Shown here: piece after piece, positions 12,001 to 20,866 of the stretch
Layout of the letters: every line of letters starts with the position of its first letter
How positions within the stretch are numbered: position 1 is the stretch's first letter
Source of the DNA: Macrosoma leucophasiata
Lineage: Eukaryota; Arthropoda; Insecta; Lepidoptera; Hedylidae
Length of the DNA: 64,000 nucleotides
Assembly: GCA_036365455.1 (NCBI GenBank)
Contig: JAWQUS010000013.1
Location: forward strand, 15,172,001-15,236,000
Reading direction: 5' to 3'
The notes under the pieces: generated by a model
Database searches by the model: none
Seen by the model: the letters and a program-made list of their open reading frames with translations, nothing else
Told to the model about the DNA's origin: nothing
Position numbers and translations under genes: made by a program

Positions 12001-15000
12001 TAGTCATAGCGTGATGATATATAGCCTAATGCCTTCCTCGATATGGGCTACCTAACACTGAAAAACTTTTCAAATCGGACCAGTAGTTCCTGAGATTAGC
12101 GCGTTCGAACAAACAAACTCTTCAGTTTTATAATATTAGTATAGATTTCTATAATATAGGACCTTTCCTCAGATATTTCTGCAATCATGTTCAGCTACTG
12201 AAGAACCTTTTCAAAATACAGTACTCTCCGTTTTAACCCAGGCGTAGTGATTACCTCATAGTCAGCCAAATCTCAGTTATCCTCGCATCTCTAATTAGAG
12301 AGGCCACTGCCGACAAGCATTTGCGGTTCTTATCGGTGACACTTCCAGTACTGCGTGCCGCCAGGTACAAAGGCGTATAAGATAATGAACAATATAAAAA
12401 CATTTAGTCTTTCTACTGTTTTGTGTCCTTATTTAGGGCAAAATATTGAACCCCCTCATTCATAAACGTATTTTAGCTAAAGTGTTGCTAATCTCTTCTT
12501 TGTCTTTTTCTATCCTGCACATTTGACAATGTAAATGACAAGGACAAAGTATTCTTTAGCTAAAACGTATCTAATGTACGTTTAAGAATAAGGGGGTTAG
12601 TCTTTCTACTTTTTTTATTGTGTCCTCATAGCCTTATAGCCAATCGTGCAGTTCAAACTGATAAGTGGATATAGATATTGAAGCCATGACATTATCATAA
12701 GCGACCCTGTATTCCACGCGGTAAATGCCATTTTTACTGGGGGTAGAGCTCCAGTGATATAGCTCGAGGGCGTAGGCTCCACCGCATTACCTAATCTATC
12801 TACCCCTAAATGGTAGTGTTCAGCACTATCGTGTCGCGGTTAGATGGTAATGTATGGCACCGTAATACCTATTACAGAGGTAAAAGATCTTAGTGCTCAG
12901 GGGTGGCAACGCTGCAGTGGTCACTTAACATCCATGTAAACTGCATGCCTGTTTGCCATCACTATTACATAAAAAATAGTTCTAGTTTCGAAGTCCGAAA
13001 ATTTTGGTAGGCATCACAGCAATACCTAATTTATCTGTTGCCAAATGTTAGCGTTTAGCACTATTTTAATCCGGTTAGATAGTAATGTATAGCCCCGTAC
13101 TTAGTAATAACTGGTAATATCTACATTTTTACCGTCGGCTTTTGTATAGATGACTATTTTCTGAAACATTAATTGTTTACCACTAGCTGACCCGGCAAAC
13201 TTCGTATTGCCTCTGAATGAAATAATGTGTTGGTCAAAGGTTTGATAGATATAGAGTAATACGGACTATTTGTATGGGAAAAAAACATTGTGGTTTTTAC
13301 TGCTTTCCTTCAATTTCTTCATATTTTCTTACCTTTTAAACCTTCCCTGGACTTCCAAAAATCATTCAAATCCAAAATATTGCTCTATTGCTAATATATA
13401 TATATATATATAGATTAACGTCAACTCCATGCATGTTGGCAAGCATTAAATTATTTTTTTAAACAATGACATGCCTCGCTCACTATATAAGCCAATTTCA
13501 TAATAAACATTTGCCTCATTGATCTATATCTTCTATTGTCTTTGTTAACACAATTACAGGTGATCTAAACACAGTGAAGTTCCTAGTATCAGCGGGCGCG
13601 GAGGTAGACCAGCGCTGCACCAGCGGGCAGACGGCGCTGCAGCTGGCCGTGCTGAGCGGACACATCGCCATCGCTGAGGTGTTGCTGGAGAAGGGAGCTG
13701 ATTGGCAGGTCAGCTGGTTTGCGATTTGAGGTCGTTTTATATTAAACAGACATTGAGCTTGACCAGTGCAAATTATTATTTTATGGTAGAGCTTTACCGT
13801 GACGACTTGCTAAGTCCGGCGGTGTATGATACTTATTTGGAGGTTTTATCTCCGCACCAGGACAAATTTTAGTATTGTATGTGATTGTATGGTCTATCAG
13901 ATATTTGTCTTGGGTGTTTGTGTATGTGATGTGCGTGTACTCGTACAACGGCTGTTACTGGCAGGCTGGCAGCCCGGTGGATTTTTGTAGATTTTAATAT
14001 GATCTTAGTATCTTCGAGTCGGGGGCTTTCTAAGATATTATTTCCATCCCTTTAGAATGGAAGTCGAGGTACTTTCCAAAATTTTATTTAATTAAAATTT
14101 TTAAGTAGTCTGTTTAACTCTGGGTCTTGATTCTTAAACCATTTTTATTCAAAATTTCAAATTGATGTCGTGGTTTAGTTTTGAAAACGACAGATAGGCT
14201 TTCATATTTATGATATCAGAATTCCATTCGAATGCAGCGATACTCAGTGAAATAACACAAGATGGGCAACATGTTCTGAGCAAGTACTTTCGGTTGATAT
14301 TTATTTTTTTAAATAAATTTGACTATCATTACAGGTACGTGACAAAAACGATCTCCGAGTGGAGCACTACGCAGTAGACTCTTGCAAATTGGGTGTTGTG
14401 AAGTTCGTGCTTGACCGCGGCGGTGACGTCACCGTCCGGGATAGCAACGGATGGACGCCGCTTTTCAGAGCTGGTAAGTGAAGCCACTGGCGTCGGGACG
14501 TGGCGACCCTACCGCCCACTAGCGGAAGAATTTTCTTCTTGGAAGAGAATTCTTCCGCTTGTGCAGTCAGTAAACCGAACAATGGCGGCCACACTATTCC
14601 AATGCGGCGGTAGTAAATATAACAACGCAGGATGGACAGCAGCGTCCTGTGATAAAACTACCACCGCTGCGATCGCCAATCCGCCTGCCAAGCGTGGCGA
14701 TTATGGCATTTCCCCCTTATGGAGAGGCTTTGGTTCAGCCGTGGACATCTTTTGGGCTAATAATAATTAAACTGACGGGACACCTCTTTCTGCTAGTTTA
14801 GGCACATCAAATTTATGACGACAAGTTTCCCGTTGTTCCCGTAACGGGGACACGGCGCACGGGGACACGGCGCACGGGGATACGGCGCACGGGGACACGG
14901 CGCACGGGGACACGGCGCAGGGGGACAACGGGAATAAACCAACTTAAATAGAGTGCTCTGACGGACGGACGGACAAACAGACGCACGAGTGATTTATTTA

Positions 15001-18000
15001 TTTATTAGTCACACCAACAAAGTAGGTAATCACTGTTATAAGCAAAATACAAGAAAAAGCACATTGGATACATGATAAGTGACACCTCAATTACAGGTGT
15101 AAACATCTTTCTACAGAAAAATAATTGTGAGATTAGGTATATAGATTAAATGTCAAAGCCATAAACAAAAATATAAAGTAATAAAATCTTACTATATGTA
15201 CATCGTGTTTGCATCGATCAATTAAATAGGTATATGATTATAATTAATACTTAAAGCAATAATAATTGAGAACATTAATTTAACGCAAAATAAAATAAGT
15301 AACTAGATCTTATAACGGTTTGCCTATTTAGAACGGATTCCTGAAAGTATATGAAATGTTTTCGTTATCTATCTGAAACCTGCTCCATACCTGGCGGCAC
15401 ACAATCCTAGAAATGTCAGCGATAAGAACCGCAAATGTTCGTCGTCAGCGCCCTCCCTAATTAGAGATGCAGGGATAGCAGAGATAAGGCTGATTGTGCG
15501 GTTTTCCTTACGACTGTTTGTTTTAAAACAAGCGTGTGTTGGGTGCGTGGGTTGTTGGATGCTTGTAAAGAAATCGTACCTGTTTGAGAGACATTCTTGC
15601 TTGCTTTTTTAACCAAGTATAGCTGTTACAGTACGCGTGTATCTACGTGGGCGTTACTGTATTTTCATATTATGAAACGATTCAACTTTATTTTTTAGTA
15701 GATACAAACAAACTGATAAGATCTCATAATGGGCCACGCTTCTCTTGGTGGGTTAAGAATTTCTTGTCTTTTATATATCTTAAACCTATATCGTATCTGG
15801 CGGCAAACAATCCTAGAAATGTCAGCGATAAGAACCGCAAATGTTTGTCGTCAGCGCCCTCCCTAATTAGAGATGCAGGGATAGCAGAGATCAGGCTGAT
15901 TGTGCGGTTTTCCTTACGACTGTTTGTTTTAAAACAAGCGTGTGTTGTGTGCGTGGGTTGTTGGATGCTTGTACAGCAATCATACCTGTTTGGGAGACAT
16001 TCTTGCTTGATTTTTAGACCACATAATGTTTTATTTTTACAAACAAACGTAAGGTATTCACTAGTGGAGTAGGAACAATACGCGTGTATAAAAAATAAAT
16101 AAAATACGCTTACACTCACAGACCCACAGTAGGTATAAACTTGTGTCGTGGGTGCCGTTATATACAAACAACACATACACGAACACCCAGACCCGAAACA
16201 AATATCTGTAGGCCATACAAACATTTGTCCCGGTGCGGGGATCAAACCCGCGAATCCCCTTCGAATCAAACGGTCATCTCACACCGCTGGACCAACCGGG
16301 TCGACAAACCTCGAGGTAGGCATTACTGTCCTTTATTATAATACGATTCAACTATATTTTTGGTCAAAACAAACAAACTGCCAAGATTTTATAAGGTGCG
16401 ACGCCTTTTTTGCTGGTTAAGAAACTTAAGTCTTTTATATTACCAAGCGCTCGAGTAAGCTACATTATTCAACCTGCCAATGTAAACTGTGTCTTCAACT
16501 TAAAGAAATAAACGTTCGTTTTTTTCATCACCATTTAATTTTATACGTCCTTTGCACCTGGCGGGACACAATCCTAGAAAAGTCAGCGATAAGAACCACA
16601 AATGTTTGTTGTCAGCGCCCTCCCTAATTAGAGATGCAGGGATGGCAGAGATCAGCTTGATTGTGCGGTTTTCTTTACGACTGTTTGTTTTAAACTAGCG
16701 AGTAGTTTGTAGAGTGATTGTAAAATTATTGTAACTACTTGAACTTGGACAAACAGTTGTATAGACGTGCACTATTTTTTTTACAAAAAGTATTCAAATA
16801 TTCAATTGTTTTAAGCTGTCGTGATTTGTATACCATCATTAAATATCTAATGTTTGGATTGATAGCCGGTTAGTCCGGTTTTATTCTCGCACTGGGACAA
16901 ATATTTGTACGGCCTAGAGAATTTGTTTTGAGTCTGGGTGTGTGTGTATGTGTTGTGTGTATACAACGGCACCCACTACACAGGTTTGTACCTAGTGTGG
17001 GTCTGTGACTGTAAGCGTTTTTTTATCTATTTTTAATTGATCAATACCTAGTTTAATTAAGAATGATGTGCCCAGAGCGACTAAACCATTTGTATACTTG
17101 ATATTTTGTATTACAGTTTGTCAAGGAGCCAAGACGGAAATCATAGAAGAGCTGGTGGTTCGTGGGAGCGAGCTGGTTGTGACGGATCGTGCTGGACTTT
17201 CCCTGGTCTCCGCCGCGAAACTGCTCAAGAATAGGCAGTGAGTGCCGACAAAATCATAAGTTAATGATAGTATTAGAAGAGAAACTGACTAGTCTTGAGT
17301 TTCGAGTTTGATCTTGAAGAAACACCACTGGAGATTGATGAATTGTTTTTACTGCTGGATTTTTTTTATGTATTGGAAGTGGCGAACAAGCATGCAGTTT
17401 ATGTTAAGTGATGACTGCAGCCTATAGACACCCACACAAAGACCAAGGTCAATATGCAGATGCGTTACCACTCCTGAGGCCTTAGGTGTTATGCATCTGT
17501 GCCGGAAATTACAGGGCCGTACATTACCACCTGACCGAAACACGATACTGCTGAACACTACCATTTAGCGGCAAGTATATTATATTAAGATATTTCCAAT
17601 GTCGGAACTCGAAGACGTACGCATCACATTACCTCATTTATCTAGCGGCAAATGTTAGCCAGGGGTTACACCAAGATATTTGTTGAAGTTAAAGTTATTG
17701 TATACATTAAGTATCACAGTTGCATTCGCGGTATGATTTGGAACGGTCGTATTACAGCTGCTGTTTCAATGACCAGAATTGTGATTATTTCGTCACGTAA
17801 ACATGGCGCTACCTAAGCGTTCCGACACCGTTATTGTGAACGAGTTTCTCGCTTTCGTTCAGAATAAGCTGGATGTTATGGATGAGCTCAGTCTAGAGCA
17901 AATCTGTACATCTAGTTATACGGAGGCTGAGATCCTAGAGGCAAAAAGAGTGCTCGTCGACTATTCTGTTAAAACTATCAAGATCATAACGAGACAAGAG

Positions 18001-19795
18001 AGATGGGCATGGAAAAAAGGACCTACAGGACACTATCCGGATTTTCAAATGTACTGATCCGGACGATATGCCTACTTTTGCAGCGCGAGATCTGAATAAG
18101 CTGCCACCTGTGACGTTCGATCATGTTGACGTCACGCGGCTGCTGAAAGACATCGTGCTGCTGCAGAAAGAAGTTATAGACATTCGAGAAAGATTAGACG
18201 CCTCGGAAATAGCATGCAGGGACCTAAAAATAGAGGTAACAGATTTGTGTAAAGAAAACGCTGCGCTTGCATTATCGCCGCCGAGTTTACGTAACGTGAC
18301 TGTGCGGCGAGGCGGTGCCGTGCAACCTGATACCTCACCTATCAGCAGTTTCGATGCGACTGACAACAATACAATAACGAGGAGTAATGACCGCGCGCAA
18401 AATGACCTCGGTCCACATAAATCACGTGCTCCTGCGCCGCCTTTGCTGGCACCTCCTGTGAAGCCTGGACCAGTGCGCCAGCAGGCGATGTCTTATGTAC
18501 AAGCCGCAAGCCGATCCCGGAAAGCTATTGATACCAAGAAGCCTAAGGCAACGGTTGCTGCTGCACCAGGGCAAAAAGTGGTCGATGAAGACGGATTCAC
18601 CCTGGTTGAGAATCGAAAACGTCGTCTTCATCGAAATAGAAACCTTCGAGGTACCGGATCAGCAGCTTTCCAACTCAAAGCTGCCGAACCTTACGCCTTC
18701 GTGTATCTTTCACGTCTAAACGAGAAAACGACCATCACCGACGTTCAATCGTATATGACGGAGAGGATCGTCAGAGATCTACGTACTGAGGGACAAATAC
18801 AAGGGGAAATCGAAGCCTTGAAGTCAAGCCGACCCACAGGTTTCTCCTCCTTCAAGTTGCGTGTACCTGCCAAACATGTGCAGATGTTCCTCAGTCCTGA
18901 TTTCTGGCCCGAAGGCGTAGTTTTCCGAAGATTTTGGGAGGCGAAACGTACGCCTCGATAACAGTGTGTGTGATCGGTGATTAGTTTTAGAACAATATGT
19001 ATAGTATTAGTATATGATTGTATTTTTATATTTTATGTGTTTATTGATATTTGATATGGGCTCTAGTGGCTCGAAATAAATGAATAAATGAAATAAATGA
19101 AATGAAAATGAAAATTAAGACTACAGTATATGGCCCCTTATACTGTAGTCTTTTTATTGCAGAGACAAAACAACTTAGATTTCAGAGGTGGCAAAGCATC
19201 CGCATTTTAACCTCTAAGCTTAATGTTTTTGATGTCTAAAGGCTATTTTACTAATAATGTAAACTAAAACCTTACTTGCTACATTCGTGATACAAAAAAT
19301 ATAGTAATCAACCTAATTATAGACAATAGCTTCGATATCTATTTATTTATACGACTTCTAATGCCTGTAATATACGAAAAATACCAGCTAAGTCAAGACT
19401 GTTGGTCCAGCGGCGTGTGTCGTCCATTCCATCCTAGTACCGGGACAAATATTCGTATAGCCTACAGATATGTGTTTTGGGTCAAGATGTTTGTGTATGT
19501 ATTATGTGTGAGCAACGGCACCACGACACGGGTTTATTTATATACGTTATGTGGGTCTGTGAGTGTAGGCGTATCATATCTTAAACGTGGCTAATCTTGA
19601 GGGTTCGCATGCAAACACGCATCTCTAAAATGCCCATCCTGTCGGGGTAAGCAGACGTGATGTTTTGTTTACAGAGGTTGCAGGCGAGACTCGGTCCTGC
19701 GGCTGGTGGACTCTCAGTATCCTCACGAGAAGGCCCTCGCCATCTTCACGAGACTCACCAAGAAGATATCCAGCGTTCACTCTTTACTAAAGTAG
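2829..19795 (+). CDS. FANK1: FANK1-like protein (fibronectin III + ankyrin repeats), 8 exons
   Basis: Spliced gene read by joining exons 2829-3016, 6980-7174, 9665-9794, 11082-11172, 13560-13708, 14335-14473, 17117-17237 and 19675-19795 (stop TAG). All junctions are GT/AG and phases match throughout, giving about 377 residues; vertebrate FANK1 is about 345. Residues ~18-90 form a fibronectin type III domain (KYSVTLSW strand, then PHKFRLKM, the family's 'LY.FRLKV' strand). A linker follows, then six ankyrin repeats from ~145 to ~345 (NGITPLATAVRKGD, SGQTALQLAVLSGH, NGWTPLFRAVCQGA). The protein ends KKISSVHSLLK. FN3 followed by ankyrins is diagnostic of FANK1, a mostly testis-expressed protein in mammals; a germline or ciliary role here is inference. 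ATTAAA poly(A) variants lie at 19905 and 19961; AATAAA at 20047 is inside a repeat. The start at 2829 is the first in-frame ATG, but TTTTAG just before it could be a splice acceptor, so an upstream exon is possible. Confidence 0.88.
3125..3445 (-). repeat. Family B tRNA-derived SINE
   Basis: Minus-strand copy: tRNA-like head at 3375-3445, tail CGTAACTTCACTCCTGTAAT at 3128. More diverged than the copy at 48265. Confidence 0.85.
3700..3830 (+). repeat. Unnamed repeat, pair with 4815-4945
   Basis: Shares ATGCACAATGAGATATCA-like, TTTTGTTTGAAG and CTTAGTTT blocks in the same order with 4815-4945. Family unknown. Confidence 0.55.
3832..3965 (+). repeat. Family C tRNA-derived SINE, 3' truncated
   Basis: TTTGGTCCAGTGATGTGTGA head, GTGAGTTCGATTCTCGCCTC B box, then ACAAATATTTGTATGGCC body. 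Confidence 0.8.
4023..4200 (-). repeat. Helitron-like (family H) fragment
   Basis: Begins ACTAATTTTTGCCCGTGACT (reverse of a ...TTAGT end) and contains TAGCCTATATGTTATTCCAA and CATCCATCCATCC, parallel to 51445-51620. Confidence 0.55.
4385..4637 (-). repeat. Family B tRNA-derived SINE, partial
   Basis: Body CACGATTTGCCGG...GAGCCTGTTGACATCTCCGG and tRNA-like head reverse CCGGGAATCGAACCTAGGAC. Confidence 0.85.
4815..4945 (+). repeat. Unnamed repeat, pair with 3700-3830
   Basis: See the partner; same order of blocks, more diverged. Confidence 0.5.
5180..5388 (-). repeat. Family C tRNA-derived SINE
   Basis: Reverse copy: ATACGCTTACACTCACAGCC tail side, CAAATATCTGTAGGCCATAC, then tRNA-like head reverse (GGTGCGGGGATCGAATC, ACACCGCTGGACTAACCGG). 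Confidence 0.85.
5690..6320 (+). repeat. Family E repeat, near full length
   Basis: Starts near CAAGTGCGAGTTCGACTCGC and ends GGTACGGAACCCTAAAAA. Contains CAGTAGTTTCGGAGATAGGG, (CAGA)n and CTATAAGGGTTCC. Closely matches 54912-55442. Confidence 0.8.
6595..6728 (+). mobile_element. LINE 3'-end fragment
   Basis: GTTGTCTGGTAGAAATCGCT, AGCGATAAGGCCGCC and GTACAATAAAGTGTATTG form a 3' UTR shared by several insect LINE families; a related piece is at 29640-29760. Confidence 0.55.
6980..7174 (+). CDS. FANK1: FANK1-like exon 2 (second half of FN3 domain and linker)
   Basis: Acceptor TTATCAG, donor TG|GTGAGT. Completes codon AG+T and reads GGKTTSTIDNLPPSHPHKFR, the FN3 E-F region, then an alanine-rich helix ending in NLVHDW. 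Confidence 0.88.
7175..8848. other. FANK1 intron 2, first part: no recognised element
   Basis: AT-rich, with a GC-richer island at ~7295-7400 (ACCGTGGGCGGG) and no ORF with family resemblance. Confidence 0.5.
8849..9039 (+). mobile_element. Helitron-like non-autonomous element (family H)
   Basis: 191 bp, A|TCCCTACTAATATTATAAAT ... GCGGGCAACAGCTAA|T. Internal (CTGT)n tract and ACCGATTTTAATGAAATTTG. Confidence 0.7.
9665..9794 (+). CDS. FANK1: FANK1-like exon 3 (lead into ankyrin repeat 1)
   Basis: Reads HNKRWVESQWSEETWTSTD then AVCFCMAVRCGYIKQ to donor CAG|GTATGC. The frame has a TGA at 9659-9661, so the acceptor must lie after it: TTGAAG (exon from 9665) or TTCAAG (exon from 9671). Both keep frame; the polypyrimidine tract is weak, so the 5' edge is uncertain by six bases. 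Confidence 0.8.
9866..10352. repeat. Two family A copies, tail to tail
   Basis: Plus-strand copy 9866-10076 and minus-strand copy 10077-10352 meet at their A/T-rich tails (GCATTTTTTTTCATG), forming an imperfect inverted repeat. Confidence 0.75.
10566..10812 (+). repeat. Family A retroposon, near full length
   Basis: From TGGTGATAGAGCTC to CCATTACATAAAAAAAC, with the GTGTTCAGCACTATCGTG and CTGCATTTTGACCTTGG blocks. Confidence 0.85.
10893..10990 (+). repeat. Family B SINE, 3' part only
   Basis: AATCGGCGAGTCGTGGGTAT ... CTGCCTACCCCTTCGGGG, ending TTACG. Confidence 0.75.
11082..11172 (+). CDS. FANK1: FANK1-like exon 4 (ankyrin)
   Basis: Acceptor TTTTTTTCAG, reads VQQMLEERAGLINVMSPTNG then ITPLATAVRK; donor AAAG|GTGTAG. 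Thirty codons plus one base, phase matching exons 3 and 5. Confidence 0.9.
11175..11640. repeat. Unclassified intronic segment with foldback
   Basis: Contains two imperfect inverted arms: ATGCTTTCGTTTAGG...CTTGTCAGTTTCGTTACG (11317-11355) and GGAACTGACAAGATGATG...CTAAACGAAAGCAAG (11428-11475). Family unknown. Confidence 0.45.
11655..11902. repeat. Family A pieces, plus then minus
   Basis: 5'-truncated plus copy 11655-11819 (ends ATTACATAAAA), joined to a short minus fragment 11820-11902 (ACTACCATTTGGCGGCAAAT). Confidence 0.75.
11958..12145 (-). mobile_element. Helitron-like non-autonomous element (family H)
   Basis: 188 bp; reverse complement reads A|TCTATACTAATATTATAAAA ... GGGCCGCTAG|T. 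Confidence 0.72.
12247..12366 (-). repeat. Diverged reverse copy of the 15.4-16.8 kb tandem unit
   Basis: Shares (reversed) CGATAAGAACCGCAAATGC and CTCTAATTAGAGATGCGAGG with the three units further downstream in FANK1 intron 6. Confidence 0.65.
12451..12596. mobile_element. MITE-like element, 146 bp
   Basis: Ends are inverted: CCCCCTCATTCATAAACGTA at 12451 and, reversed from 12596, CCCCCTTATTCTTAAACGTA; a second inverted block TTTTAGCTAAAG lies inside each end. No clean target duplication seen. Confidence 0.6.
12737..12973 (+). repeat. Family A retroposon
   Basis: GGGGGTAGAGCTCCAGTGAT ... GCCATCACTATTACATAAAA; belongs to the variant with GCACCGTAATACCTATTACA. Confidence 0.8.
13010..13180 (+). 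repeat. Family A retroposon, degenerate
   Basis: ATACCTAATTTATCTGTTGC, AATGTTAGCGTTTAGCACTA and TATAGCCCCGTACTTAG. Confidence 0.55.
13184..13413 (-). repeat. Helitron-like (family H) diverged copy with (TA)n
   Basis: Starts ACTAGCTGACCCGGCAAACT and ends at an (AT)9 microsatellite (13394-13413). Shares TTTCTTACCTTTTAAACC and TTCCCTGGACTTCC with 22145-22230 (reversed). Confidence 0.55.
13560..13708 (+). CDS. FANK1: FANK1-like exon 5 (ankyrin)
   Basis: Acceptor AATTACAG, donor CAG|GTCAGC. Encodes GDLNTVKFLVSAGAEV and SGQTALQLAVLSGH, textbook ankyrin helices; distinctly GC-rich against its AT-rich flanks. Confidence 0.93.
13810..13985 (+). repeat. Family C SINE, degenerate
   Basis: GTCCGGCGGTGTATGATAC head, CAAATTTTAGTATTG, then TATCAGATATTTGTCTTGGG and GTGTATGTGATGTGCGTG. 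Confidence 0.65.
14335..14473 (+). CDS. FANK1: FANK1-like exon 6 (ankyrin)
   Basis: Acceptor ATTACAG, donor GCTG|GTAAGT. Encodes CKLGVVKFVLDRGGDVTVRD then SNGWTPLFRA. One repeat carries VEHYAVD where TALH.A is usual, a degenerate ankyrin turn. Confidence 0.93.
14580..14765 (+). repeat. Family F LINE/SINE fragment
   Basis: GGATGGACAGCAGCGTCCTG, GCGATCGCCAATCCGCCTGC, GGCGATTATGGCATTTCCCC. Also produces a spurious 119-codon ORF. Confidence 0.7.
14846..14920 (+). repeat. 15-bp minisatellite, five units
   Basis: Five head-to-tail units of GGGGACACGGCGCAC (third unit has one C-to-T change, last ends in G), in FANK1 intron 6. Confidence 0.95.
15340..16800 (+). repeat. Tandem array of ~400-bp units, three copies
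   Basis: Blocks TGTCAGCGATAAGAACCGCA, CCTCCCTAATTAGAGATGCA, TGTGCGGTTTTCCTTACGAC recur at about 15415, 15820 and 16585. Units also share upstream CAAACAAACTG and GATTCAAC blocks. A family C SINE sits at the unit 2/3 junction. Confidence 0.85.
16092..16305 (-). repeat. Family C tRNA-derived SINE
   Basis: Reverse copy with tail AAAAAATAAATAAAATACGC, body CAAATATCTGTAGGCCATAC and tRNA-like head (CGGGGATCAAACCCGCGAAT, CACCGCTGGACCAACCGGG). Interrupts the tandem array. Confidence 0.88.
16862..17030 (+). repeat. Family C SINE
   Basis: GTTAGTCCGG head remnant, CGCACTGGGACAAATATTTG, CAACGGCACCCACTACACAG, GTCTGTGACTGTAAGCG. Confidence 0.75.
17117..17237 (+). CDS. FANK1: FANK1-like exon 7 (ankyrin)
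   Basis: Acceptor TGTATTACAG, donor CA|GTGAGT. Encodes CQGAKTEIIEELVVRGSELV and the start of the last repeat (LSLVSAAKLLKNR). Lies just downstream of a tandemly repeated intronic block. Confidence 0.92.
17362..17580 (-). repeat. Family A retroposon, 5' truncated
   Basis: Tail TTTTTTTATGTATTGGAAGT, body GACTGCAGCCTATAGACACC ... CATTTAGCGGCAAGTATATT. Confidence 0.85.
17660..19116 (+). mobile_element. RT-less retroelement copy 1 (5' end approximate)
   Basis: Holds the ORF1-type gene, a short 3' UTR and a simple-sequence tail. Pieces of one family A copy lie on both sides (17605-17656 and 19120-19230), suggesting insertion into that older repeat. The 5' boundary is inferred from where family A similarity stops. 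Confidence 0.6.
17803..18961 (+). CDS. ORF1-type protein of an RT-less retroelement (element 1), one frameshift
   Basis: Two adjoining frames, 17803-18057 (84 codons, MALPKRSDTVIVNEFLAFVQ) and 18068-18961 (297 codons, from MPTFAARDLNKLPPVTFDHV). The 5' part of the protein continues in the second frame from about 18000 (KKDLQDTIRIFK...TDPDD), so a single indel near 17998-18005 splits one ancestral ORF of about 385 codons. Features: N-terminal helical region, LPPVTFDHVDV signature, coiled-coil-like stretch, Pro-rich linker, DEDGFTLVENRKRR basic motif, and C-terminal WPEGVVFRRF. These resemble ORF1-like proteins of insect non-LTR elements. No endonuclease or reverse transcriptase follows; the 3' UTR runs ~120 bases into an AAATAAATGA-type tail at ~19076-19115. 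Sits in FANK1 intron 7. Confidence 0.75.
19117..19152. repeat. Perfect 14-bp hairpin at element-1 3' flank
   Basis: AAGACTACAGTATA and TATACTGTAGTCTT around TGGCCCCT; it spans the junction between the element-1 tail and family A sequence. Confidence 0.7.
19403..19592 (+). repeat. Family C SINE
   Basis: TTGGTCCAGCGGCGTGTGTC head, GGGACAAATATTCGTATAGC, CAACGGCACCACGACACGGG, GTCTGTGAGTGTAGGCG. Lies about 80 bases before FANK1 exon 8. Confidence 0.8.
19675..19795 (+). CDS. FANK1: FANK1-like exon 8 (C-terminus, stop)
   Basis: Acceptor TTGTTTACAG; completes codon CA+A, then RDSVLRLVDSQYPHEKALAI and the C-terminal SVHSLLK before TAG at 19793-19795. Confidence 0.9.
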
Positions 19796-19988
19796 TATTG
19801 ATGAGATTGCGTGTCATCCGAATATCACATCTTCGCTCGCGAAGAAAAATGCAGGAGAAGGAGAATTAGGCGGCGATGGTGAGGGTACTACACTAATACT
19901 TAAAATTAAATATGATCTCCGATTTAATTTGATAATTTAAATAAGAGAAAATGATGGTATATTAAACACAATGTCTTCTTAATCTATA

Positions 19989-20470
19989 TCTATACTTATA
20001 ATAAGACTGTAGAAGTGTAAATTCTGTACACTAAAAATATTGAAAAAATAAATACCAGGGGATGTTACTACATCGATACCGAACCCAAATATGTGATTAG
20101 AAAAATTTTTGTCAGTCTGTCTGTCTGTCTGTTTGTTCAAGCATCACATAAAAACTAAGGGTCCGATTACAATTAAACTTGGTATGATTATACTTTAATC
20201 TTTGGCGCACAACACTGGGTACTTTTTATCCCGGAAAAATGTATGTTTGTCTGTGTGTTTGTGCACGCTAATATCAGAAACGGCTTATTCGATTTGCGGA
20301 TTTACTAATATATTGTGGTAAGTTTCATTTAACATTAAGTGTTTGTTTCATGTGAATCAGTTCAGAAATAAAAAAGTTATGTCAATTTAAAGAATCATGT
20401 CGAATATTTTTAAGCTATTCTGTATCTTAGTTCTATCTTTAAGGGGGTTTCGTACCTAAAAGGTAAAAAC
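19989..20470 (+). mobile_element. Helitron-like (family H) long copy, 3' truncated
   Basis: Starts A|TCTATACTTATAATAAGACT and runs colinear with the reverse complement of 34930-35421 (GGGGATGTTACT..., CTGTCTGTCTGTCTG, GGTACGATTA-type blocks) as far as AAGGGGGTTTCGTACC. Confidence 0.7.
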
Positions 20471-20866
20471 GGACCCTACGGATACCTGATCCTCCGTTGT
20501 CTGTCTATCTGTCCGTCCGTCCGTCTGTCACCAGGCTGTATCTCATAAATAGTGATAGCTAGAAAGCTAACATTTTCACAAATTATGTATTTCTGATACC
20601 GCTATAAAGACAAAATTAATTACTAAAAATAAGAAAATGAAAATGTTAAGGGGTCCGAAGGGGCATACAATAAACGTGTTTTTTTTTCGTTTATTTCTTG
20701 CTCGATACTAATAACGGTAGCAAGTAGACGCTTAAAATTTTTAGGTCTTATGTTACTTTTTTATTTTATTTATTTATTTTCAGGCAACAATGCTTAAAAG
20801 TAAGCCCGTATAAAATATATACCTTAAAGACTAACATACATATTATATAACTTAACACTAACACTA

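Noticed and set aside
14411..14770. 119-codon plus-strand open frame overlapping FANK1 exon 6
   Set aside because: Out of frame with the ankyrin reading and continues into a family F repeat.
15724..16269. 181-codon minus-strand open frame
   Set aside because: It spans the tandem array and a family C SINE; no protein signature, and the same text recurs non-coding in the other units.
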